64,000 nucleotides of DNA from Lobosporangium transversale. Lineage: Eukaryota > Mortierellomycota > Mortierellomycetes > Mortierellales > Mortierellaceae. Both the position numbers and the translations under genes were made by a program. The DNA is taken from assembly GCF_002105155.1 (NCBI RefSeq), contig NW_019028990.1:179501-243500 (forward strand). Reading direction: 5' to 3'. Below the pieces are notes generated by a model. The model was not told the DNA's origin, searched no databases, and saw only the letters and a program-made list of their open reading frames with translations. Numbering within the stretch: the stretch's first letter is position 1; each line of letters starts with the position of its first letter. Shown here in pieces: positions 33,298 to 44,500 of the stretch.

Positions 33298-35965
33298 TGC
33301 TGCCTGTTTCTTTTCTTCTGTCGTCTGGAACCATGTCTTGGCAGGCCTGCTGTAGATCTCGCTCTCATGCTTCAACAAGTTATCACTTTTCCTCATCTCC
33401 ATCTCTGCTTGCCGCAAAGCCTTATCTTCCTTCTCCTCTGCCATAATCTCCTTCACACTCTCAGTCAAGCCCTCTACACGCTCACGATAGCGCGTAATGA
33501 CATCTTGAGGGATCACACGATGCTTCAACAACTTCTTATCTGCATTCTTGATTGCCATTTTTAATAGCTTGCGATCGTTCTCTCCTGCAAGTGTGACAGC
33601 ACGACCATTTCTTCCTGCACGGGCTGTACGACCCACACGATGTTGATAGATGGCATAATTTTGGGGCATATTAAAGTTGATGACCGTATCAATTCCTTTG
33701 ATATCCAAACCACGGGACGCTAGATCTGTTGCCAACAAAAAGTCCACGCGCTCATCCCTAAATTCTTCTAGTGCTGCTAAACGTTGCTCCTGTGTCAAGT
33801 TTCCGTGCAATTCTGCGGCTCGTAGGCCCATCAGGCCAAAAATGATCTTCATTTGATGAGCTGCAGCTTTGGATCTAAAGAAGATGATGACACGATGCTT
33901 AAATGTACGTGAACATAATGCTAACAGTACTGCAGGTCGATCTTCCTCACGATGTTGACGGATACGGACAAATTCCTGTGTCAATCGAGCAGCGGTTGCA
34001 TTACTGGAGTCAATCTGAAGACGAACTGGTCGATTGAGCGACATACGAATCAATTCATCCACATTATCGGTCATTGTGGCCGAAAATAACATGGTCTGGC
34101 GGGATTGTGGACAAGCCTTGACAATCTCTGTCAACTCAGCTGAGAAACCGTCTTCCAACATACGATCGGCTTCATCCATAATCAAAATGTCGATATGATC
34201 CAATGTAAATGAGCGTGAGTTAAGAATATGATCGATTAAACGACCAGGTGTAGCAATCAAGACGTCAGGACGGGTACGAAGTTGCATCTCCTGAGAATTA
34301 CGAGACAAACCACCTATTTATGAATGTTTCAAAAAAAACATATATGTATAAAAAACATGTTAGTTTCTAATACTTGGGGAAAAAGAAAATTCAAAAACAT
34401 CCTGAGAAATACAAGTCTTACCAACACAGAGTCCAAAAGTTATATCTGTAAAGCTAGCAAGCTTTTGGGCAACGCTGTGACATTGAATGGCCAACTCACG
34501 AGTTGGACAAAGAATCAAGACTCGAGAAGTAGGGGTTTGTCTGGATCTGTACATCAAACGTTCCAGCACTGGGACAATGAAGGCAGCTGTCTTTCCTGAA
34601 CCAGTGACTGCACCACCACAAATATCTTTACCCATCAATGCCACAGGAATGGTCCTTGCTTGAATTTGAGTAGGTTGGACAAATCCGACTTGTGCTAATC
34701 CTTTCAAAATTGGACGTGAGAGATTCATTGTCGCGAACGTCTCTGCAACTTCAACAGGGGTATCTGACTCTGGTGCAAAATATGCTTTCTTGCGCTAATT
34801 CGTTATCAGCAAAAAAAAAAAAAAAAAAAAAAAAAAGGAAATTAGTTTTCCCTTCGCTTGTTTGTCATGTCGCTTGTTTGTCATGTTGAGTGAATGGACA
34901 GATTTGAAGCTTTCGTCTTGACCAAAAATTACTGATACTAACCTCTTTCTCAAACTCTGTTTCTTCTTTCTCGTCATCACTATCACTTTCTTCTTCTGAT
35001 TCCTCCTCTTCTGATTCTGAGTCTGACCCTGACTCTGCTTCTGATCCTTCGCTTTCATCCTCGAATTCAGCTTCTTCAGCCTCTTCATCTTCCAATCCTG
35101 CATCTTCATCGCGTCCAGCACCAAAGCCTTCTTCTTCATCTTCATCATCATCTTCTTCGCCAAATTCAATGCCTTCCATGTCATCATTTCCTTCCTCATC
35201 TTCGTCCGAATCAGGTGCCTCTTGAAATTCTATGATATGATATAGTGTTTATGTACATTATAATCAAAATAAATAAAAAAAGAGAGTAATATTGTTAAAA
35301 AATGTGCTTTGATAGTCAATTTCTTCAAAACGGAACAAATAGTTGCAAAGTAGTGACAACATGAGCAATGGATTTGTAGAGATCAAGGCAAAAAAAAAAA
35401 AAAAAAAAATTACCACTCTCATCATCTTCATGAACCTCCTTCTCTTCTTCAATAGGTTTTACAACCTTTCCAGACTTCTTGGCTTTGACCTGTGCTCGTT
35501 TCCTTGCAATTATATCATCTAGACTCATTCCGGGTTGCATCTGTATAAAGTAAGAGGAGGTAAAAAAAAGAAACAATTGATATGTTTAAATCAAACTCCA
35601 TCAATTAGACCCTTGGAGATGAGAAACTCCCCTCCTCTTCTCATCCTTGTGATTGATAAATAGTAATTAATATTTATAAAAAGAAGGGTTACCTCATCCT
35701 GTGCTCGGAGAGCTGCTCGAGCTGCTGTAAAGTCCCAATCATGATGTGCGCCCATATGTCCACCTCCATCAGCATCAAATGAAAAGGTTGGATCGAGATC
35801 GCCTGTGTCTTTCTTAAAGTTATTTCCGTTTTTTTTACCCTTGGCTCCTTTCTTTTTATTAGTCTTCTTTGTGACAACTTCATCCTCCTGGTCAAGTTCC
35901 TCTTCGTCCAAGAAGGGGACTGACTCATCGTCGTCATCAATTGTCATTACAAAGTCGCTCGACAT
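32733..35965 (-). CDS. DRS1: DEAD-box ATP-dependent RNA helicase DRS1 (DDX27)
   Basis: Nucleolar helicase for 60S ribosomal subunit assembly. Six exons: 35965-35693, 35540-35414, 35229-34943, 34794-34422, 34313-33297 and 33181-32733; 2526 nt, 841 residues. N-terminal half: acidic, Lys-rich, with [21 protein letters not shown]. Helicase core motifs: Q motif GFVQPTQIQ, Walker A AVTGSGKT (291-298), [17 protein letters not shown] (400-403), SAT (431-433), [10 protein letters not shown] and [11 protein letters not shown] (578-588). C-terminal basic tail: [12 protein letters not shown], which is typical of Drs1, then poly-Lys and Gly/Lys-rich sequence, a nucleolar-type signal. Exon 3 is almost wholly Glu/Asp/Ser. 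The MoaC gene ends only 120 bp upstream of this start on the same strand. The intron between exons 5 and 6 holds a T32 run (plus-strand view). All joins close in frame. Confidence 0.95.
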
Positions 35966-36084
35966 GTTGTTACTGAAATGAAGGGGGAGCAGAAGGAGTT
36001 GTCTTTTCTTTTTTTTTTTTACTGTTAGTAAATATTGTTTATTGTGACTGTCTATTGACACCGCAATTTCATTTAAGGGCGGTA

Positions 36085-37146
36085 TCAAATTCCATAACCT
36101 TTTCGGTCTTGACCCTTTTGTTGATGCTTGTAGACACCGCTCTTGCCGCCTGTCTTCTCCAGGACTTTGATCTCGCCTATGACCATATCCTTTCCTACAG
36201 CCTTGCACATATCAAATACTGTCAGAGCCGCCACTGTCGCCCCTGTCAATGCCTCCATTTCCACCCCTGTATTACCCATACACGCCACCTTGCTTTCGAT
36301 CTCTACTCGACCACCTCTTAATCCGTGCTTGTCTACATTATTACTACTATAACTACTACTATTTCTCCTGCTCTTGCCACTATCCATATCAGTATGGTTA
36401 GTGTCGTCAATATCTTCCACCAACTTCAGTTCTACAGACACATGAGTCAACAGCAATGGGTGACATAGAGGTATAAGATTTGATGTTTGCTTAGCTGCTT
36501 GAATCCCCGCAATCTGGGCCACAGTCAGAACATCTCCCTTTTTATGTCCATTACGCTTCAATAGATCAAATGCAATTGCTGGTAACCAAATCGATGATAC
36601 TGCAGTTGCAGTTCTATGAGTCGCAGGCTTGTCCGTCACTGATACCATCGACGCCTTTCCCGTCTCTGGATCTGTATGCGTCAACTGAGGTTCAACTCCA
36701 GATTGAGTTTGATTTGCGGAAGAAGAGGAAGAAGAAGAGGAAGAGGAAGAAGTGAAGGGAGGAGTACTAAAAGAAGAAACGGATGTGTGGAAAGTACGAG
36801 TGCAATTGTGTACTGATCTAAGCCCATTTAAACTCAAAGCCATCAATGCAGATTCAGATCCAGATTGAACAATAGTCTTTCCAGATCTGATATTCCTTGA
36901 TGTCTACGGTAGATAGTATTTGAAGTATAAAAGGAGGGTGTAAGCCAATCAGTCAAGGCCGTTATACTTCCAAGAACGGGGTTAATATGGGCTTATTAAT
37001 GCGTGTAAAAAAAAAAAAAAAAAAAAAAAAAGAACGGTGCTTGCTCAAGTATAGTTCTGACGTACCTGTGATAGTAATTGTTGGGCTAATTCATTGGAAT
37101 AAGCCCCATTGAATGGAATCCGGATGAGCATGCGCAGGCAGACCAT
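36085..37146 (-). CDS. cyclic pyranopterin monophosphate synthase MoaC (CNX3/MOCS1B type)
   Basis: Catalyses the second half of the first step of molybdenum cofactor synthesis, forming cPMP from the MoaA product. Two exons, 37146-37066 and 36903-36085; 900 nt, 299 residues. The N-terminus (MVCLRMLIRIPFNGAYSNEL...) is basic and non-acidic, then Ser-rich with a run of 12 Ser, consistent with mitochondrial import as for eukaryotic cPMP synthesis. MoaC motifs: LTHTDPETGKASMVSVTDK, KKGDVLTVAQIAGIQAAKQT, LIPLCHPL, GVEMEALTGATVAALTVFDM, CKAVGKDMVIGEIKVLEKTGGKSG. An insertion of about 30 residues with Ser/Asn/Asp sits between the CHPL region and the VEIESKV strand. It is a stand-alone MoaC rather than a MoaA-MoaC fusion in the sequence visible here. 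It implies the organism makes Mo enzymes such as nitrate reductase or sulfite oxidase. Confidence 0.92.
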
Positions 37147-37317
37147 GTTTGCGAATGAAAGTAAGAAATGAGTCAGGCAAAGAGTAAAGGGATTAGCTTT
37201 AATCTATGAGCAGACGTGGCTGGGTGAGCACAAAAAAAGTGGAGCCTTGTTTTACTCCACATATCATGTTTATTTTTATATCCTGCAGGAATGATGGGTG
37301 CTATATAATAACAAGCG

Positions 37318-40300
37318 CTATTTATTCCTCTTGGCACGCAAGAACCCTGTTGGGCCACATGTGTAGTAAAAGTCGTCCGTGGGCATAATTTGCGCCACAC
37401 CATACGCCTTGATCTATTAAGTATGAATTTAACGTGTCTTTAGTCGTGGAAGGGATCTGTATCACAAGCCAAATAAACAATGTATTTGCAGTTGCAAAAA
37501 AAAAAAAAAAAAAAAAAACTTACAGGGATACGATCAAATGTTTGGAACTGGAACCGATTTCTAGCTTGAAGATTGCTAAACGACGACAATTGCTCAAATG
37601 TTTCTAAATCCCAGACCTTTATAAAAAAAAAAAGGAAGGAAAAGCAGTAAATATTAGTAAGAAAATGTTAACGAGGTATACTAAAGTAATGGTCTATTTG
37701 CCTCACTTTACCTTCATATCACCCTCTCCGCCGCCAGAGCAAAGTGTCAATCCTGCTTCATCAATACTTAATGATCGAACATGCATATCATGAGCTTGGA
37801 TCGTATGCAGTAGTTTTGAATGCCGAATATCAAAGATACCTAGTTATCGATGTTTAAATAAATATTATAAAAGAGTGAGGCACACAACACAGACTCAAAA
37901 GAATAAAAATAAATAATAGAAAAAAAGACAAAGCTTACAAATTTGACCATTGCGTCCTCCAGACACTAAGAGCTGATGCCTCTTTGAAAACGCCAATGAA
38001 TATCCGCCTTGATCATGGACCTTATACGACTGTGTCAATGCTTTGTTTTGTGGTAAAAGTGTATCCCAGATGGCGAGATTTTTTCCATCTCCTGACGTCC
38101 CCGTCGTTGCGATTATACTACTCGATCCTAAGAAGGCAAAGTCCCGTGTAATCTTATCATGACAATTCATCGTCAAGAAGGGTTTCGAGCCCACAGTGTT
38201 GGAATCAAATCTCCAGAGGTGCAGATCTCCATTAATATCTGTCGCTCCAAACTTTTGGCCACATGGGTCAAAGTGCAGCCTATTTACGGGCCGAAGCATT
38301 TAACAAAAATAAAAAATAAAAAATAAACGAGAGTTCACAACCAGTTATGCATCCACCCTTCTAGAAAGAGGCAAGTTCACTATACCTGATCACTCTAGAG
38401 TTTGTTCCAGTATAATTATTGAGTTCCTTTGGCTGACCAAACTGCCAAAGCGCCACACACGGGTATCCTAGTGCTGGATTGTGGCCAGTCAAGTAGAGTG
38501 GGAAACTAGGATGGCTCTCAGCGCAAGTTGCCACCACGTCTGTCCGAACCATGACATTGTCTACTTCATTGGGCTTTGCCCCTGTACCGGAGCCAACAGG
38601 AACTGATCCTTGTGAACGGCGAAGATTAGCATCTGTAACTGCTTGTGCAAGGCCGTGAGAATGAGGATGCAGAGGATCGTGTGAATGGCCATGATGTTTG
38701 CCGCCTCTCGAGAAAAGGCTCTTGAACATATTATGTATGCCAGTATGACTTTCTGTTCGGCTGACATTTTCTTCTGAGCTCTCTGTAGGAACTAAACTTG
38801 GCGCTTTGGAACTGTTCGTAGGCCGCTCGATAACGTTACCATGTGCATCCAGGAAATCCCTCTCATCCAGGTCTATCTCTTCTTCGTCATCCAAATCCAT
38901 CACTGAGTCTATGTCACTATGGTATGAATCTGAGCTACTTATTGAGCGCGAAAAATCCAATGCCTTCGAAATATCAATTTCAATAATATCAGAACGCGAG
39001 CAGACAGCTACGATGCGACGTTCTACAGGATTGAAAGCAAAAGAGTGGATGACAGACCGAGTCTTGAACAGTAATGAGATGTCTTCAATAGGAACAGGAG
39101 GCGAGCTCTGGCCCTGACGGTGGGATTCCAAGAACGTAGCGACTTGGGGCAGTAAATGACCGCCACTCTCTAGACCGCTTAAAAGGACCCAGTACTTCTT
39201 TTGCCATCCACTCAGATATCCACGCAGGTGGTCTTGAAGTGGGGACTGCTTTATCATCTGGATCACATTTTGCTCCTGTTCAATACCAGACCTGGTGAGT
39301 CGATCCAGGAAAGAACTGGTAACGAATTTTCGAGTTTCATCGGACATTCTGTGCCCATGGTCTCGCAGTAAGCCTTCCAAACTCATGACTAATGCATTGG
39401 TCGTTGCAGCATTCAGCAGAGACCCCTGAAGGGCCTCCCACTCGGATTTCTCCCCATCATGGTCTGAAGAAATAGCACTAACATCCAGTGGCTAGCGGGG
39501 GGTTTTTTTTTAAGAATTGAACAGTCAATACTCAATTTTTTTTTTTTTTAAAGCCCTATATAGTGCGATGATATTTCAAACACTTACCGAATAAAGTTTC
39601 CCACTCAGTACTTCATAGATAACTTTGACAGCTCCACCTCGGTCCCCAACAACAAATCCACTGAACCGCCGCCACTGGAAAAGCATAGCTGCCAAAGAAG
39701 CATAGTCTTGTTCTTGCAAAGATACAACCACAAGCATAATATAGCTCGCCAGAACCATTTGTTCCCATCGAGGTAACGCTTTCTTCGGTTTTATCACAAT
39801 CTTGGCCAAATTAAACCATTCACTCGATGACTCTAGAACACTCCTAAAAAAAAGAAAAAGCGACAAAACAGAGACATCAACGCGTTTTTCTCTCTTTCTT
39901 TGCTCACATTGCTTTTTTTTTTTTTTTTTTTTTTTTTTTCGACATTTAGACCAGCCACCAGCATTCTCCTACCTGGCATATTCCTTAATATGTGCCTTCA
40001 TACTTCCTGTCAGTTGTTCTGAAAGAATGATTCCTACCATAGAATAACATGACTCAGAATAATGTGATACGATGGCGGAAATAGGAGATCCTGTACTCAT
40101 TGTTGTGTTAAGCCAGTGGAAACACACAGGGAGAGTATCAATCTCAATGCATTTGGAGATTAAGGCCTGCTCCATGACAACACTGGAGACATTAGCATGC
40201 TCCGACAGCTTGTCCCAGCCATATTTGATGTTCTCAACGTATCCTTTGAACACTGGTGTTGACAACAGCTCAGGCTTTAAAGACACGGTCCGCAGTGCGG

Positions 40301-41547
40301 ATGCCATAGGCTAAAATGAGAATGGAAGGATTATATTAAAACATCAAGATTAGCCATTGAGCTAACAAAGCAGAAATCACCACTATCCATTAAAGAAAGC
40401 TTACGGTTAAAAGCTGCACGACGAGGGTGGTTATATAGTCATTAAGCAATTCCTCACTGCCTCGAATCCTATCATTGTTTGATATTGCATCATCAGCATC
40501 ACAGCAGCCGTTAGATTGAGTCGGACCGTTGCCTGGAGGTAAAGAGTCTGCAGAGATGTCCTCTGCTTTATCTTTGGGCGTTTTTAAACCGCGAGACTGA
40601 GCCATGGATCCAAAAGTATCGAAATCAAGCATCCCACTATCAATATTGCCATTTGATGAGGTCGATTTAAAACCTCCCATAAGCGACATCCCCACAGGCT
40701 TTGACGTTGAATCAGGTGTTTGGTTGTTCTGCTTATTAGTAGTAGAACCGAAATTGTCAAAGTCTAAAATACCAGTATCGATTTGCAATGATGGGGTCGA
40801 GGATTTGTTTGCACCCATCAGGGACATCCCTGTAGACTTTGGCTGCGCCTCTATTGCTTCTTCTTTCTCTTTTTTGGGGGTAGAGCCAAAGTTGTCAAAA
40901 TCAAGTATACCGCTGTCTATATTACTGGCGGACGATGTCGACTTGAATCCCCTCATCAAGGACATTCCTGTAGATTTTGGAGACACAGCTGTTGCTTGGC
41001 CATTCTGCTTTGTTGAGAGTGGTCCGAAGCTTTCAAAATCAGCAGTGCTGCCGTCATAATTTGGTGTAGGGTTTGGGGATTTGGATGTACCCATTAATGG
41101 CGTTCCATGGCCATTTTCTTTCCTGGATTCATTGTTGTCAAATTTAAAAGCGTCAAAGCTCAAGATGCCACTATCCATCACTGTGGAGGCTTCTGGTGAT
41201 TTGAAGCCTCCCATGAAGGAAGATGTACTTGTTGAGTGTGAAAGGCCGTGAATACTTTCTCTACGGACCTCCATGATGGTCCTGACTTCCTTCGTGTGTT
41301 TACTTCTGGGACCAACGGGCATAACGTAGCCCCAATGCTTCAAAATGATCAAACTGAGCAAAGGGCAACCATAATGCTCATATGCCTCAGCAGCACGCAC
41401 CACTGCCGAGAACTCTCCATCGCCATCATAAACTGATGCATTAGGGGTAACTTTACGGAGATAGCGATATAAGATCAAAAGTGAAGGGTCTCTATGTGGG
41501 CGAGCCTCGGTGCTACTTGGCGAGCCTTCATCGGTATCCTCGCACTG

Positions 41548-41584
<37 letters not shown>

Positions 41585-44500
41585 CATGAGAGTGCTTGAA
41601 AAAGTCTCTTTTCTTTGCTTGTCTGTATGATCATCAAGAGAGTAGTTACCAAGGCCACGCGCATGGCCTTCGTATTTTGGCCCAACATAGAATAATACAA
41701 GCTGAGCAGCCATGGATCCTTAGTAGTTCTGAGCAAACCTAGCAACAACTGGGTTAATACAGGTCCTCGCTCCTCTAATAATTATAACAACCACGAGTCA
41801 GTTTAATAGCCTATTGCGTAAATAAGTATTCATAGCAAAGAACAAGGCTGAGGTGATAGCAACTCACCCGGCTCATACACTCGGCAGATTGCAATTGCCA
41901 ACTGAAAATCATTCAGTTGCTTAATGCAAACGTTGACCGCATCTTGCAACCTATCTCCAAGTAAGAAAAATGCAGCGGCATACTCTTTTGTAATTTTTAA
42001 AAACATATTCAAAGATGTATTTTCAGGGCATTAATTACGCTTTCCAAGCCCAAGAAAATATCCTAAAGATGGAATATTGGCTATTAAACTTACCAAATCG
42101 CTGTTTTCCAAGGAGAGCAAAAGCATTTTTGAGGGCTGCAGTTCTCCATCGATCCTGCTCAAAGTCGTTTGCTAAAAAAGCTATCATCTTACTTTGCTCT
42201 GGATTCCCATGTGCCGTTCTCCAAAGCCCATGCAACAGTTTCTTCTTCCTTAAGGCGATATAGAACAGAGTACATGCGACAGGGTCTTTATCATCTTTGC
42301 CCATATACATGTTTCTAGCAATCACTTCCATTTGCTTAAGCTGTTCATACAATAATGTCAATTATTAATGTCTCTGGTTTGTAAGGAAAATTAATATAAA
42401 CAAAATAAAAAAGCTATACGGAATCATTGTTACCATTGTCTCTTTCTTGCGCATCCAAAGGAAAATTCCAAGTGACTTCGCCTCCGTCCAAGTCATAGGG
42501 GCCTTCAAGGAATTGGAACAAAAGTCTAGTAATAGGTCCTATTGATTATATACGCATTAGCGGCTTCCATGATATTGGCTTTTATACTCCCGAGATCAAC
42601 TTTTACAGCAAGTAACAAGTAATAGCAATGGTATGCACATTACCTGAGATTCACTGTGAAATGCCCATACGATATCGCGATAATTTAGCATAGTTAGACG
42701 TTGGTTTGGAGGCAAAGTGTAAGAAAGGTAGTTGAACCTTCGCACAAAGATAAGGAACCGCAATCCGTTGTCATCAACTGAGTGATGCTGCTGGTCAATC
42801 TATCATTGAATGGAGAACGGGCGTGAGTTTTTTCTTTGCTTTTTATATCACAGATGTGTAAGCACAACGCCGATGAAAGGGAGCTGTAGTCTGATACGGC
42901 CTTTTTTTTTTTTTTTTTTTTTTTTTTTGTTCAATACTTACTTTAGTAAATCCCTCGATGAAAGCGCTCAAATGCAATTGAGCAGCCTTGGAAAGGCCTA
43001 CCAGGTGTACTTTTGTCAAGAATTCAATCATATCTCGGCTAGTACGGTCGTTCAAGAACCTATCCTCGTTTGCGCTATTAATTATTGAGGATATAGGAAA
43101 TGGGTCATTAAAATACAAATCTTAGATTATAACAGTCTATATGCCCAATACAAGTCTTACGAAAGCCTACCTTTTATAGTCGTCGTCAGTCATGAATAAA
43201 TCATTATGGTCCGCCTTCACCGGCTTTGCTGCCTAAAAGTATTTATATATTCAGGTAAAAGAGGAAAAAGAACCTTAGTGTCAGGATCTTGTTTCTTTAA
43301 TTTAGATTTCAGTACTTACACCGAAAAAACAGCGCTTACCACATCCGTTTTCAGGATGACTTCTAAAGGAATTGGCAAAGGGCCAGTGGTGGTGTCTCCA
43401 CTGTCATTCACATAGCTCATATAATGGTAAAGGTTGAATAAGATCTTTCTGACAACCTCAAATTTACCTAGAGTATTGCATGGATCAAGCTAATTAATGC
43501 GCGGACTTCAAAAAAGAAAAAAAAAATGGGCAGTCGAACAGACACGTTACCCCAAAGAAAAAACTCCATTAAGAGATCAGGATGATAGTCCACCAGAGGA
43601 CCATGCATTGAAGACAATGCGTGATGAAGAGTTGGAGCCAAGTTTAACTCTTCAAAGCCAGGAGCGATGGTCATGTAATCCTCGCTGAGCCATTTGCTGT
43701 ACAGAAGCATTGTCCCCCCAGCACCAACGGCCAGTGTACCCATATCCAACCAAGCAATTGCTGAGATAGGATGATTAATAAACGCTGGGATGTTGATGTC
43801 GAGGAATCGCATCCAGATAGGCGGGTCGGTTACGTTCTCAGTACGCTGAGGTGAATACAGAGCTACAGAGTTTTTGAAGGCTACTGCTAGGTTATGCCGT
43901 GCATCCGCTGTGACCATCCAATCCAATCCATAGATCGGTGCTAATCCCGCGAACCTGATCTCCAGGTGACCTGTGGCCCTCCCTCCAACGGAGCCCCAGA
44001 TCTCAAGATCATGTGTTCCATTATTGTTAGCGTACACTATCAAGCAGTCAATGAATATGTCAGTTCGGCATAATGTCGATCAACTACTTACAAAACAAAA
44101 TAAAGGGTTTGCTCACCTAGGGCTAGTTTGCCATTTGCGCCGCATTGGAAGAACTCTAGGTTTTGTTTGGTGGGAATACGCTCCGCTCGTTGCCAAACTC
44201 GTCCTCCTTTATGAAGATGAAAGTCATTGGCACACTCCCAGTAGGATATATTCGCTTGATCTTTGGAGTACGTAGCAAAGACATTGACATGAGTAGAGTG
44301 AAGTGACTTTGGAAGAGTACCTGCAAACGATTCTACAGTAACTGCGTGCTCGGTCCGCGATGGGGGTAGATGCTCTTTTGAAAATAGAATAGGATTCCCT
44401 CCATCTGTCCGTTGCCATGTAAATACTGTATTATCCGTTGTACTAAATCCTAGAATGTATCGCCTCCATGCAACATCAGTCGTCTTTCCCGAAGATCCCG

